Below are positions 1-12,460 of a DNA stretch of 64,000 bases, in pieces (position 1 is the stretch's first letter; every line of letters starts with the position of its first letter). The notes beneath the pieces were generated by a model. It was given only the letters and a program-made list of their open reading frames with translations. It made no database searches and was not told the DNA's origin. Source of the DNA: Prostheceraeus crozeri (lineage: Eukaryota; Platyhelminthes; Polycladida; Euryleptidae); assembly GCA_907163375.1 (NCBI GenBank), contig CAJQUW010003051.1:92614-156613 (forward strand), read 5' to 3'. Made by a program: the position numbers and the translations under genes.

Positions 1-689
1 AATGGGATCTAACCTTATTATGGCATAATCATGAATTTCGATTAGAGGGTGTTAAATTGATTAATGTAATTTTAAGTAACTGAAGATAGCAGTAGATCTG
101 GCAGTGGTTTTTTTTAGAAATAATTTGTTCAGTCCTGATTTTCCACATGCCGAATGAAAAATGAACTAGGAATTTGGTAATCACATAAGTTTTCAAAACA
201 GATCAGGGTAAAATTTTAGATTTTAATCAGAAGATCCGCTGAGAGATTAACTGATGCTTTCCTGATTATATTCACGATTCTGTTCATACCAAACAACCAC
301 GGATTCCTATTCTAAGAACAATTCCAGAATTTGTTCACTACATTTGGACTCCCTCACAGCCCTACAAGATTCACTATTAGCATGAACATAGAAGAAATCA
401 ACGACATTGTCATTTTTTCACTTACTGACGCTTCCGACGCTCCCATTCAACCATATTTAGAAAGAATAAAAACAAATTTTTGATAGCAAAACCCCCCGTA
501 TTATATAATAATCATTCCCCGCCCACGCACTATATTGGCATTGATTAACAATAATGCTTGGATAATAAAATTCAATTGAATGTCAGTAAACAGCAAAATG
601 AAGCTTGACTTCGCAAAACTTTTACCTTTGTCGTTTCTCCATAAGGGTCCTCTATCGTGGAACTTGACATTTGACACGTGGCACTATCG
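1..689. other. Flank without recognised gene
   Basis: AT-rich DNA with no convincing coding signal. An open frame at 580-813 overlaps the start of the LINE fragment in another frame and looks accidental. Confidence 0.4.
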
Positions 690-1399
690 TATCTTGACAC
701 TCATAGCAGACCAGACACCATCTTTCTGGCAGGGAAACCCCTTGAGAAAGTCAATGAATTCGTTTACCTGGGCTCCACTGTCACTTCAAATGGCTGCTTG
801 GAAACCGAATTAAATCGGCGCATTGGTAGAGCTACAGCTGTATTCAGACGTTTCAACGCCAACTTATGGTCCAGTCCCTCAGTCTCACCGAAAACAAAAG
901 GCCGCGTCTTCACAGCATGTATTAGATCAGTTCTCACATGCGGTTGTGAAAGCTGGGGACTCTCACAAGTTCAAGAAAAGCGTCTGGGGAGCTTTGAGTA
1001 TCTCTTTCTGAAACAATTGGGAAAATTTCGTCCCGAACACCATATTTCATATGCCTCCATTTGCGCTCATTTTAACATCAAAGACACCGTGCCCGAATTT
1101 ATGAAACATCGTCGCTTGACTTGGTTTGGTCACGCTCTTCGAATGGGATCGAGCCGAATTCCATATCAGCTGCTATGGTACCATGAACAACGGCCAGGCT
1201 GGCAGCGAAAACGAGGCAGACAGAAGATGACATGGAAACGACGGCTTCATCAAGAGACCAAGCACCTGACGAACCACATCAGGTACCATCGCGGTAGATC
1301 AACTGACTGGCTGGCTACAGGGTTAAATATATGGAAGAGCTGGCAGACGACCGCCAACAGTGGAGGAGAATTGTGTCTACGGATCATTGCCAGGATTGA
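690..1399 (+). mobile_element. LINE fragment, reverse transcriptase C-terminal region
   Basis: The translated stretch shows the region that follows the RT catalytic core in endonuclease/RT non-LTR elements: VNEFVYLGSTVTSNG, then KTKGRVFTACIRSVLTCGCESW, then a LTWFGHALRM box and a basic KRGRQKMTW stretch. These are hallmarks of the family often annotated as craniofacial development protein 2-like/RTE-like ORF2. The catalytic FADD region is missing upstream, so this is a 5'-truncated copy. The last part, reading LADDRQQWRRIV to a stop at 1397-1399, lies in a different frame from the main ORF, so the copy has at least one frameshift. The exact clade (RTE or a relative) is uncertain. Confidence 0.8.
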
Positions 1400-1639
1400 C
1401 AAGACGTCAAGTCCTGTTATTAAGTCAAGTAAGTCAAGAGAAAACTGCATCGTATGTTACCAGAAAGGAATAGCAAAGCATTCTCAAAAGGGGACAACCT
1501 TAGCAGACCTTTATAACACGAATCTCCAAATCAAGCATGTCAAAGATGTCTTAAAGTCTGAATTGATATTTCAAATGTTAAACCGATTGAACTGTATCAC
1601 TACTGGATTTGCTACTTGAAAAATTGCACGTGTACGTGC

Positions 1640-2010
1640 TAGGATGTGGATGCTCTCATGGATGCATTCTCTAGTTCCTGTCAACATTTGTCTCTCGTCC
1701 TGAATACCAACATGACTATGACATGGATATTTCGGAACCTAGCGAGCCAATTAAAGTCAATGGAACTGAGGTTCAGCAAGTCAATTCTTTCTGCTACTTA
1801 GATGGAAATCTATCTGCGACTTCTCGTCTTGATCAAGATTTAAATTGTAGGATTGGTAAAGAACCTACGGCTTTCAATAGACTACGTACTAGATCTTGGA
1901 ACAACAACCTTCTCAGCGAAAAGACCAAAGGCAATATCTACAAAGCCTGTGTCCTTAGTGTTCTCCTGCACGGAAGTGAAACTTGGCCACCATACTTTTC
2001 TTCGCTACTG
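1640..2010 (+). mobile_element. Second LINE fragment, same RT region
   Basis: This is another copy of the same C-terminal RT region: IKVNGTEVQQVNSFCYL, then LDQDLNCRIGK, then EKTKGNIYKACVLSVLLHGSETW. Just upstream, in another frame, is a stretch resembling the helix that follows the catalytic FADD box (FSSSCQHLSLVLNTNMT). Because it repeats the same protein region as the fragment at 690-1399, it comes from a separate insertion. It is truncated at both ends and frameshifted. Confidence 0.75.
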
Positions 2011-2049
2011 TTTTGTCAGCAAATTTGTTTAATCTTTACCTCTTCGTAG

Positions 2050-5000
2050 AGCAAAGCTAACCTTATCCGATAAAATAAGGCTTTTGTCAATTTCCTAGGC
2101 TAATAATCGGAAAGCAAACTTGCTTCGTTGATTTTTTGTTCATCAAATACAGAAAATAACTTGTAATTAGTATTATCCGATGATGACAGTAATGCTGTTG
2201 TTAATCTTTCATTAAAATATCCAGTGTATCCGAAAATCTTTTAATTTTGAAAGCATTGCATGGAAATCACTGCTTCCTTATGCTGTTCTGGACTCCTGCA
2301 GCAGCAATCGATTTCAGACTATCTCTTGGGTAATAGTTTCCATCATATTTTCTACTTTCTGTAATGAACTCGTATTAACATTCCTTAATGTCATTGACAT
2401 ACCAAATATACCATAGCGCCTCAGTGACATGACCAAAATGTCATTTCATCGCAATGGTACATTTGATCAATGTCATTAAAGCATTCCAGTTGCTGCAAAG
2501 GTGCTGTTAATTGCTTTGTCATGATTTTGTCTTCATGCCATCAAGTAAAGAGGTTTCGAACCCTTTGGTTTCTTCTCTTCACTTAGCAATAATTTTGCAC
2601 TGACAATCATGAGTGCTACGATACATACCTTGTGGTAAATCGTTTTTCCTCAATCGTTTCCTGATTGGTATGCATGTGCTCTATTTGGCATTAAATGAAC
2701 TTTGCTTGGAGATCTTTAATATGCAGATCGGTTGAAACATTTCAGTGCAATATGACTGGGCTTCCAATGGGAAAAGGCGCGTTTGTTTGCAGTTTTCTAC
2801 GAGATGTTCCAGGTTTGGTCTCCGCTTGATGTTTTGACTCCAAGGTGTCCACTGTCCACTTAACATCTTTTCTGAGGCATCATGAAAACTCCTCTGGCTA
2901 TGTCTGCATAGATACTTTTAAGCACAATTTACTTTTTACCTTTTTCATATTGTTTAATATTATTTATTTTATCTGGAAGGCATGTTCTTAAAGTATGTCG
3001 ATTGAGAAAATATCACCACATTCGGACAAGCTTTTCAGTGCTGATGATAGATGATGAATTTCAGAAAAATTTCAGATGCTATTTTATAGAACACTTTTCT
3101 GCCGAAGCTGCTTGTGAAACATCTGTTGGTAAATATTAATGAGAAAATAATTATCGGTGAGCCGCAAACGCCAGGAGCAATATCAAATGACAACTTTTCT
3201 ATCCAGTTATTCTTAATTAAAGATTGTACTTTGTACGCACTAATGAAATCAATGCCTTTCGTCAAATAGATGGCAATTTCAGCTCCACTGGATTCCTAAA
3301 TATGAATGCATATAACTTAAAAGTATTGAGGGGCGACCCCTTTCTTTTGAGGCAGAAGTTGAAAACCTCTCTACAGCTCTAGTAGTCAGGCCCACCCGAC
3401 CAGTTTCAAAATTCTAATTTTCTGACATGAAAACTGTGTAGTTATGGTCAGGCGCGCTTTAATCCTACTAAGATCAACTTATGGCAGGTAATGAGTCAAT
3501 CTTGCGCTACTGTACAAAAAAATTCTCCAAGTTTTACCGAAGGGAAAAATATACTGCTTGCAGTAAATTTATGTAAAGCAAAAACTTGAAGCCTTGATTT
3601 CTCAAAAGTGTGTTCTTGAGTTGGACTTGTTTGACTTTTAGTTGATGACATATTGATAGTAAAAGCTAAGCAATTACGACATATTTATAACTGATGAGAT
3701 AACTTAGCTTCCTTTTTATTTCCTTGCTTTTAAACCTCATGATTATGCATCACCAAACAATTGCTATACTATGATAAACGGTGTGAAACTAAATAACAAA
3801 CATTACAAATCGTAAACTGCAGATAGATTGTGCACGTATGTGAGCATTTTTCCAGATCTGACGTGCTTTGACTGCAGATGAACGTACTTCATATCACTGT
3901 TGGAAATATAGCAGCTTCTTATGAATTGCAAGTAATGTTTTCTATAAGTGCAATTGTTGTAGTGAGTGCATTTTCATTTTACTGAAAGAAATCAGGAAAT
4001 TCCTTTTTTGCAGATTCGCAAAACTTTAGTCACGCTAAATTTCAGGATTAACAGTATGTCAAAATCAACCATTTGTCGATAATCTCCCTGATTCTTGGTT
4101 TGTCCAGGATACTAAAATTGCACTGACAACTCAAGTAATATTTAAATTGTAATGAAGACATTCATTAGTTCTACATAAAATCATTCTAGTAAGTACTAAT
4201 AATCGCTGTTCAAGAATTTTGTTTTTGATTCAGTACATTGAAGGTAGTGATTTCTGAGCGGATTACATTAACGGCATAAATGAAACCCTAGAATGTAATC
4301 AACAATCAACTGAGACTGTTCGTTGCTTTGCCCATTGATGTTTTGATGGACGAAAGGAAGGTCAGTTACGCAAAGGAAGATTTGGATTAAATGATATAAG
4401 CTTCGATTCATCTTAAGAGAACTGATACATCCGTTCAATGAAGTACTCATAATTACTTGAAACAATATTTACTCCGAAACCAAAGATATGATTAAACAAC
4501 AACACCTGACATCAGAAGAAATGGGATGTTCTTTTCTAGTGAAAGTAAAAATGAGCCAACACTGCAGAAGCAAACCCATTCAATATGTCAACAACTGAAT
4601 TTTGAAATTTCAGCATAAAATTTAATATTTCAACAAGCGATCGTCTCGAGAGATAATAATATTTATATTTACATTTTATAAAAAGCAAAAATTAAAAATC
4701 TGCTAACTGATAGCAAAAACGTAAAAGCTGTAGGAGTTCTTGAGCTCTTAGTTGAATTCACTTGATTTGTGAAGCAAAGAGCAACGTAATATATTCAACA
4801 GCGGCACTTGAATTCATGGTCGGCTAAAATCACGCAATCCTTCACGACATTGATTTCAATGAACACTTTTTGCAAGTAGGTAATGCCTGTTATTATCTGC
4901 AGTGTGATTAAGATTGGGTTGAATCTGTTTTATCATTATAGCTTCTACAATACTAATTAGTTTTTCCTTTGTTTTTCTGTGCGAAATAAATTAATTACGC

Positions 5001-6790
5001 ATATCATAAGTACAATAGTAGCAATCATTTGAATGGTACTCGCACTTTACTGCTGTGCTTGTTTTCGCATGTTCGCACTTCCTCTGTTGAAGTCTTCGTT
5101 TTTATCTGCCAATGTCAAACTTACGCGACTTGTTTTTTAAGGAAAGGAAGATTTCACTTTTGTTGAATTGGAGTACTACTTAAGATCAATCAAATTGTTT
5201 GCTACATATTTTAATAAGCATAGTCTTACTTTAGGACTGTTGCTTAAGTTGTTGTGAGACAGCACCAATACAAGGTATTACAGCAAAGACTATTTTATTA
5301 CTTCTACTGTCAACGCCGTTATCCCAATCATTTTTATTTTGCGTTTCTATTTTAAGTTTTTTTCGCGTTTCTTTTTGCGGTTTTTGTTTACGAAGATATT
5401 TTAAGCAGTGGCTTAAAGTGCTTGGATACTTATTTTTGATAAAAATACTTATCATTGTCATAACTTCACTATCAAAACCTAAGCCAACTATTTGAAGCGG
5501 TGTATTCCTGATCAACATGCTGTTCAGTCTTCGGACGTCCTACTTTCCATTTCTTGGGACAATTAGACTTATATTTCAGCAGTAGTTTAGTATAAGCATC
5601 TTAGCGGTGGGTTTGCACGGATTAATGAGGACATCATGGAAAGGGTAGTCTATCATAAACTACTTCTGTAGTAGATGTCAGACTGCAGTGTTACTTATTT
5701 AGAGTAGTCCCATTAACAGGATGACCAGCAAACGCTCCACAACTATTTGGAAAGATAAAAAAATCTGTCATGGAGTTCAATATACATGTTAGAAGAGCTA
5801 ACCTAATGCTCTAATCATTCAAAAAATTACATTTTCAGACAACTGATTTTGAATTTTTATAACTCGATGGCATAGACGATTACAAGTATGTCGTAGACCT
5901 GACTTATTTAGGTTGCAATAACTGATTAAGGTTAAAAAAGTTTCTGACTTAACTTACCATTCGGGATGCTTTATTCTTCACAAGCAAACATTCAACGCCT
6001 TTTGAAAGGTAACAAACACTTAACAATACTTTGAATGAAAAACAGTTCCATTTGCTTGCTGATCGCCTTAGCTGATGTCAAAGTACTGTGGGTGTCATCA
6101 CCCAATAACTTTTCAACATCTTAATCACGTGACTTGGATTTGGTTGGTATGCGGTACAAACTGATTCAAATATTCTATTGTCTTTCGTAATACTTGTGAA
6201 CGGTTCTATTGTCATCACTTACTCTATGATTGTCATAATGTTTCATAATTCATACAAACTTGAACTCTTCAATTTCAGTTTCATCTCAACATTATCACAG
6301 TCGGTCCTATTTGTAAGTTCCTAGATATGAAGTGGGAGTCCGATTATATTTCGCGAAATGAAAGCTGTCTCAACCGAAACTTCGACCTTGAACAAATTTC
6401 GCTCGAGATCGAAGCCAGGACTTTCTATCGGGGTTCGTGTTTATTGTAACAAATAACATCAATTATGTGCTGTTGAAATGTCATCATCGTCAATAATGAA
6501 TTCCGAAAGCTTTTTCATAGACATTTGTGTGCTTCAATGCACACTGAAATCTTAAATAAAATATGGATGCAAAATGTTGATACAAAGTAAATGCATGTGT
6601 AGCCTTGATAATGATAAATTTCGCAATTGGCCGATTAGTTTGAAAATAATTAAAATAGATATTAAAAAGATTTTATTGCTGATGGTATTTCGATTGAATC
6701 CTTATCAAGTCAGATGATAGAAAAGTTGTATATACGAGATATAAATGATTTAAAGTACATTTTGCTCGATGTTGTAATTAAATCATTAAA
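2050..6790. other. 4.7 kb without recognised gene
   Basis: AT-rich DNA. Only short open frames (under 100 codons) occur, none with recognisable motifs or a plausible promoter and splice context. I see no repeats with clear boundaries. Confidence 0.4.
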
Positions 6791-6974
6791 AACATGAATG
6801 ACGCTATATTACTTGGCAGACTACAAAATAAGAACTGGCCAAAACTCAGAACCTGTCGAAGATAACTTTGCCGAACTTGCCCCACAACTGTGGATATTTG
6901 AATTAATAGCAGAACGTGTTTTATCTTATACTTATCGAAGCAGAATGAAATTTCGTTTTAGCAGCATAGTTGAT

Positions 6975-7400
6975 TTTATTGATGAAATGAGAGCCAAAGC
7001 TGCAATGCATGTTAGTAACTATTATATTCTTCTTTTTATTATTCACCCAATATTTCGGATGTCAGATACAGCTTCAGGGGAGCAAAGGCTTACAAAATCT
7101 TAGATTGCATGACTTTCAAAATTCTAATAAATCCATGGAAAATTTGGCAATACATGTAAGGATCATGGCACTGCAAGGGCAGTTCCCACCACAGCCGCCA
7201 GCAACTATGAGAGCTGATTTTCAAGATCATTGCAGCTAGCCACGTATTCTCTAGAAAACCACTAAGAATAGTAGCCAGTCAGATACATAGCCAGCTTAAA
7301 TGATAAGGAAAAATCGAAAAATAAGCTATAAAAGCCGCTGGCGGCCACAATGGGAACCGCCCATTGCTGCTTTGGCTCTCATTTCATCAATATAATCATT
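6975..7400. repeat. Imperfect inverted repeat, two blocks
   Basis: A block at about 6975-7005 (core gatgaaatgagagccaaag) reappears inverted at about 7364-7397. A second block at 7179-7206 (core cagttcccaccacagccgcc) reappears inverted at about 7333-7361. In the right arm the two blocks are contiguous; in the left arm about 175 bp separates them. This looks like two inverted copies of one short sequence, the left one interrupted. The open frame at 6798-7103 passes through the left block, and I do not recognise its product. Confidence 0.55.
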
Positions 7401-8140
7401 GAAGCATCTGCTAGATGCTAAAAAGATTGATAATAAGATATACGCTAATAAGATTGACGCTGGTACTCCGAAGCAGTGGATAACCTAAAATAATATTAAC
7501 TAGCATAAATTACTTCTCCAAATCGATACAAATATATTGAACAATTGCGCTTCCTCTCAAAGAAAAGCACAAACAAACCGAAACTTGGCTGTTTTATTTC
7601 GAACATGAGTTAATTTTGAAAATGGCATAATTTTTCATTTTTTAGTAATTGCTCGAACCATGAGCCATAATTTGGTTATTGTGGCGAACCAATCAAATTA
7701 TGAAAAATTGGTACTCCTTTTACATACAATCAGGTTTTTTTGATGGGACCGAATTTACTGTCCAATTCCCGCAGAAAATATATAATCACGATTCTCATGG
7801 GATTCCCATCTCATGTCATAAAGCATTACTCAACCATCTTGTCATACCTCACTCTTATCATAGCCCTGATGGTTTTATGGCGTGATATGGCAATTATAGT
7901 ATAAATTTAATAAATTTCAATTCTTTCTAGGCCTACTACTGAGTAGAGGTCACTTCTTTCTTCAGCTATCGCTATACTGCTGCTATGTTGCATTTTCGTA
8001 GTTTACTGATGTAATTATGCCACTGTTAACACCAATCTGATTCTTTGTGTGGTCACCTCACATGCACATTGCATCTGCACATTGTAGTTCATTGACCATT
8101 TCATGATCGACAAGGCAATTGATTGGCGGTCCAAATCTGC
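7401..8140. other. No recognised gene
   Basis: AT-rich DNA with short open frames only. I see nothing supportable. Confidence 0.35.
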
Positions 8141-8159
8141 AGATCACCAGCTTGTTTTA

Positions 8160-8545
8160 ATACATAAATATATAGTAAATATAAAACAATATGATCTGAT
8201 ATAATATGATGTAGTAAAATACAATATAACACAATATAAGATAATATAGCACAATACAATATAATATAACATAGTGCAATATAATACAACATATTATAAT
8301 ATAATGCGTTTAATATAATAGAATATAATACAAAGCAATATAATGTAATACAATATAATAAAAACAATATTATATTATGTAGATTGCAGTACAGTACGAA
8401 GCAATATAATGTAGCATAATATAAACATGATGCAAATTTATTCAATATAATATAGGAAGATATAATACTGTATAATGTGATATAATAAGGCATGATGGAA
8501 TATACAGAAATATAACAATGATGCAATACAATTACCACTGCTATC
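8160..8545. repeat. AT-rich degenerate microsatellite
   Basis: Variants of ataatacaatataata run for about 380 bp with irregular period. A 152-codon frame on the minus strand here is Tyr/Ile/Leu repeats and is a composition artefact. Confidence 0.8.
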
Positions 8546-8845
8546 CAGTGAAATTTCATTATCAGTGATTAACTTACTGATAATGTCTGTAGCAAAGTGT
8601 CTGTAGTTTCATGCAAAGGTACATTTGTAAGCAAAGAAGAAGCGCAAAAGATGCATGCCATTTTCGTTCGCATCTGTGAGATTGACATCACGAATGACAT
8701 CTTCAAATTAAAATGAGTCACGCAAGCAAAAGCGATTCACATGGTGTTCAACAGGTTTGATAGGTTCTGCAAGCTACTGAACAAGTTGATGAGTGGGCGA
8801 TCTTGTCATCTATAAGACCGGACGCACTGGCGGACAATCATCTTA

Positions 8846-8863
8846 CACGCGTATGCACCAACG
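8846..8863 (+). repeat. Harbinger left terminal inverted repeat
   Basis: This is the outer 18 bp of the element, matching the right end with one difference. It directly follows the TTA target duplication. Confidence 0.93.
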
Positions 8864-9177
8864 CAGAATTATAATTCTAGGAATAACGCATATTCCATGG
8901 TTAGTTATTCCGACAAAAATATAGCGATGCACAGAGAAAGTTTATTCCAGGAATTACTAATCTGTTCAGTTATTCCGCTGCTCGAGATATCTATGACTTT
9001 GACGTCATTCATTACATCGTTTCCAGTGGATTTCCCTTCGATGCGATGAATGAGTCAGGTTGTCGGCAAGATGATTTTAAATCGCCAATCCTAAAAAAAT
9101 CCTTCATCAGTGTGATACTTCTCGTCTTCAATATTCATACGTACACTGCCACTTACCACACTCGTAGTTCATTAATT

Positions 9178-10329
9178 ATGTCCAAAGTAAGGAAAAGAAA
9201 CGCTAATTTTTCCGCCTTGGAAATTAATGCCTTAGAAGTAATATCGGATAATATAACCGCAATTGAAGAAAAGAAGACTGACCTCGACGCAATAAAACAG
9301 AAGGATGTTGCTTGGGACGCAGTTCTACTAAAGTTCAATTCTAAGTCTGCTACTAAAAGAGATATCGACAATTTGAAGAATTTGTGGAAAAGATTGAAGC
9401 AGGAAAGTAAAGAGAAGTGTGCAGCAGCAAAGAGAGAAATTAGAAAAACTGGTGGAGGGACATGTGCAGTGACATTATCGCCAAAAACAGAAGGGGTATT
9501 GGCGATGATACCCAAGGAACAGGTTGAGCCATCTTTACAAAGTCCATTTGATTCCGACGCTTTGGAAAACCTGGCTACAGACTCTGTTGCAGAATGTGTT
9601 GATGAGTTACAAGGTAAATTTACTAGGTGAGTAGTGATATTTATTTGATTATTCACACGAAACCGTAATCAGTCAAAAAAGGAATTTTTATAAAAATTTC
9701 GATTCTAGTAAGTCATAACTTTTCAGACTCGTATTTTTTAAATCTATTGTATAATCGTATTTTTTAATAAATTTGTTACTCATATATCTATTAAATGTAG
9801 CCTACTTACCAAGATATACATTTTAGTCGTTCATTTGTACTTTACCCATTAAATTTCCAAATTTAACTGATGGAGTATATAGTTAAATGATATGGACTTT
9901 TATTGAAAGTATGGGAAAAGACATTATTATGCGAAGTTTTGCCAAATAAATCCTCTAATTGATTATATCGTCAAACTTAACTAAATGAAGAAATCGATCG
10001 TCATTTAAGATAAGAGAATTCTGCCATTTCCTATTCTCACTCATTGTGATGTTCCATATTCAATATGAATTTATTCGTGTGTTTCTGATTGCAGCTACAT
10101 GGCGATGTTAGAGGCTCCAAACAATGAAAACGTAGAGCCGGCGGGTTCTTCGCAAGAGCCTGCGCTTAATAATCTCCATCCACCCAAAAAGAAGAAACGG
10201 AGTAACGAAATAACTTTCTACCAAGAGGAACTCCTGAAAATGGCTCGACTGGAGCATTTGAAGAGAATAAACGTGTTAAGTTTGAAAGAGGACTGTTATA
10301 AATTAAAAATTCAGAATCTTTCTAAATAA
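9178..10329 (+). CDS. Harbinger accessory Myb/SANT-like DNA-binding protein (two exons)
   Basis: This is the partner protein that PIF/Harbinger elements carry beside the nuclease; in the family it binds the ends and brings the transposase to the nucleus. Exon 1 runs 9178-9626 and ends at a donor (ctag|gtgagt). Exon 2 starts at 10095 after tgattgcag. The joined frame stays open: 449 + 1 nt, then 77 codons, about 227 aa in all. The N-terminal 90 residues look like a Myb/SANT trihelix (LEINALEVISDN, VAWDAVLLKFN, DIDNLKNLWKRLK). Exon 2 has a basic nuclear-localisation stretch PPKKKKR and an amphipathic C-terminus. The start at 9178 is chosen because the domain begins there; 44 upstream codons are probably leader. 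The intron is 468 bp. Confidence 0.82.
9627..10094 (+). other. Intron of the Harbinger accessory gene
   Basis: The intron starts gtgagt and ends tgattgcag. Removing it keeps the frame open (ag + c gives Ser). Confidence 0.8.
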
Positions 10330-11135
10330 TATTCGAATATACCCGTACATGACATATGTACTGATTGGAAAATGCGTTCTGATTTCCTCATCACATCATT
10401 TGTGTAACTCGGTTCGGGTGCATTCTGTAGGCCACAATAATCCACACTACGAGATAGTTTCTAAAAACATTTTGGTTCATAAAAAATTATTATTCGTACA
10501 TTATAAATGGTTCCTAAAGCATAATATTGTGGACTTGGCTTAATTAAGTAAAAGTCTGGTTAATTAGGAGCGAACTCTTATCATAAAAACTGAGCATGTT
10601 ATACGTGTAGCCTACTATTATCCTACATCAACTGAACGACCGATAAATTTCATAATGAATTTTTACAAAGAAGTAGCTAACATGTAAATTAGATTTGTCA
10701 AAACGTACCTCATTATTTTGTTGAGATAAATTTTTCTTATCTGAAGAAATTCTGAACTAGTCGAAAATTCTTGCTATTTTAGATTATTGACATCAATCCT
10801 AATGATGAAGTAAATAGTTAGGCCCTACCATAGTGGACTATAGTTGATAAAAATAACTAAAACTTTTCTCTGCATTATTAGAAATCTAGTAGCCTATGTA
10901 GCAATTAAGTTAGCGTAATCAAAAGTAGGCCTTATTGAAATTTAAATTGGTAATTGGACTGTGTGTACAAGTTTAATCAATAGAATAGAGGCAAAAAATT
11001 AGTTGCTTTCACAAAGTGATTATAATGATCAGACATATAAAATGCATCTGAAAAATTATATAACAGTGTCACTGAATAAGCTACGTACACGCTGTAAGAT
11101 GCAAGTATTAAAACATACTCAAATTACAGGAATAT
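10330..11135. other. Spacer between the two convergent Harbinger genes
   Basis: About 800 bp of AT-rich DNA internal to the transposon, presumably both 3' UTRs. I see no further gene. Confidence 0.6.
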
Positions 11136-12182
11136 TCAATCACTGAAGTAACGATCAACTATAGTCTGCCTCACAGCATTGCCATTCGCGTCATTGACGT
11201 GATAATCGGCTCCTTCTTCAAACATGAGATTTCCGTTGTTGGTGTGAAATTCATCTTCCTTCAACTGAACAGCGATATTGTGCAACACTGCACATGCAAC
11301 TATGATTGGTGGACAGTTTTCAGTCTTGATACGTAGTCCATACTTGATAATAGGAAAACGCCTTTTCCACACTCCAATTCCTCTTTCTATCAAATTGCGC
11401 GTTCTTTTGTGAGAGATGTTATACCGCTGTTTGGATCGATTTCTTGCATTGACAAACGGTGTCATCAAGAACGGTAGACATGCATATCCAGAATCTCCGA
11501 GTAACCACGAACCTCGAGATAAATTTTCCAACTTACTGTACAAGCTAGAATTTTCAAATATCCGCGAGTCATGGGCTGAGCCATACCACCGACAAACAAT
11601 GTAATTTATACGAAAATCAAAATCCATCATTAGTTGCGTGTTTATTGAAAAGTATGACTTCCTATTTCGGTATAATTCTGAGTGTGATGTAGACGGCTTT
11701 TGGATTTGAATATGAGTACCATCAATCAAGCCGACAACTCCTGGAAATTGAGCCATTTGGTAGAATTTAATCATTTGTTCATTTTGTTCAGACGATGAGG
11801 GGAATCGAATATAAATTGGCGACAGGTACGCAATGATACGACTCACTTTGTGTACAATTCGAGAAACAGTAGTTTGATGGACGGAGAAAAGATCACCGTC
11901 AGTCAGTTGAAATGCACCCGTTGAGTAATATCTCAAAGTGATCAACAATTGATTCATTGCTGATAGAGGTCTATTCCGATCACAATAGGCTTCAAGGTCT
12001 GATCTGATAAGATTTAATATATACTCCACACCTTCCTTTGAGAAACGATATCGCTGACGAAATTCTTCATCTGTATAATATGTCATTGGATCAAATCGAG
12101 CACGTGAAACGTCTCGACGTCGTTGTAGTTCTCCCAACCTTCCGAATTCATTCAAATCAAAATAATGCCGCATTCCTGACAT
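11136..12182 (-). CDS. PIF/Harbinger DDE transposase (HARBI1-like)
   Basis: A single open frame of 348 aa, the usual length for this nuclease family (DDE_Tnp_4 type). It would cut at the element ends and at TWA targets, acting with the Myb-like partner. Visible catalytic-type motifs are GLIDGTHI (D154), GSAHDSRIF (D205), LLGDSGYA (D230) and IERGIGVWKRRF (E266). The N-terminal part has helix-turn-helix-like segments (LRYYSTGAFQ, VHQTTVSRIVHKV, about residues 82-117). All family motifs look intact. The start at 12182 (MSGMRHYF) gives a normal N-terminus. Host HARBI1 genes are related, but the flanking inverted repeats and target duplication show this is the transposon copy. Confidence 0.93.
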   Translation of the reverse strand: MSGMRHYFDLNEFGRLGELQRRRDVSRARFDPMTYYTDEEFRQRYRFSKEGVEYILNLIRSDLEAYCDRNRPLSAMNQLLITLRYYSTGAFQLTDGDLFSVHQTTVSRIVHKVSRIIAYLSPIYIRFPSSSEQNEQMIKFYQMAQFPGVVGLIDGTHIQIQKPSTSHSELYRNRKSYFSINTQLMMDFDFRINYIVCRWYGSAHDSRIFENSSLYSKLENLSRGSWLLGDSGYACLPFLMTPFVNARNRSKQRYNISHKRTRNLIERGIGVWKRRFPIIKYGLRIKTENCPPIIVACAVLHNIAVQLKEDEFHTNNGNLMFEEGADYHVNDANGNAVRQTIVDRYFSD

Positions 12183-12298
12183 GGCTCACTCACCAGAATT
12201 AACCAGAACATCACTATTCTACCTTTTAAACCTGCTCTGTAGCAGGACTAAGTTTCCGCGAATAAATGAGACAGTTATTCCACCTAAAGTCGATATTC

Positions 12299-12390
12299 GC
12301 TGTTGGTGCATTGCGCGCGACTAAAGGGCGGAATAAAGTTAGCTCTCGAATAACTTTATTCTTAGTTTACGTTAATTCGGCGTTGGTGCA
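12299..12390 (-). promoter_or_regulatory. Subterminal copies of the Harbinger end motif
   Basis: The motif gttggtgca (the inner end of the terminal repeat, inverted) occurs at 12301-12310 and 12382-12390, besides the terminal one at 12441-12449. Family members often have such repeated sites for the Myb-like or transposase protein; binding here is inferred. Confidence 0.6.
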
Positions 12391-12439
12391 ACGCGAATAA
12401 GTTAGTACGCGATTTATTCGCAGCATAACTTTTATTCTA

Positions 12440-12457
12440 CGTTGGTGCATACGGGTG
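12440..12457 (-). repeat. Harbinger right terminal inverted repeat
   Basis: Reads inverted as cacccgtatgcaccaacg, 17/18 identical to the left end, followed by TTA. Confidence 0.93.
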
Positions 12458-12460
12458 TTA

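Larger units (their letters stand above)
8846..12457. mobile_element. PIF/Harbinger DNA transposon, apparently complete
   Basis: The element is 3612 bp. Its ends are inverted repeats of 18 bp with 17 matches (8846-8863 and 12440-12457, core cgtatgcaccaacg), flanked by a TTA duplication at 8843-8845 and 12458-12460, as expected for this superfamily (TWA target). Two genes converge inside: a two-exon Myb/SANT-like protein (plus strand) and a DDE transposase (minus strand). The right end carries two extra inner copies of the terminal motif (12299-12310 and 12381-12390), probably protein-binding sites. Both frames are open, so it is either young or recently active. Confidence 0.93.

Noticed and set aside
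8101-8559. 152-codon minus-strand frame
   Set aside because: It is the translation of an AT microsatellite (Tyr/Ile/Leu repeats).
9153-9656. 167-codon frame opposite the Harbinger Myb-like exon
   Set aside because: Antisense shadow; the plus strand has the domain, NLS and clean splice sites.
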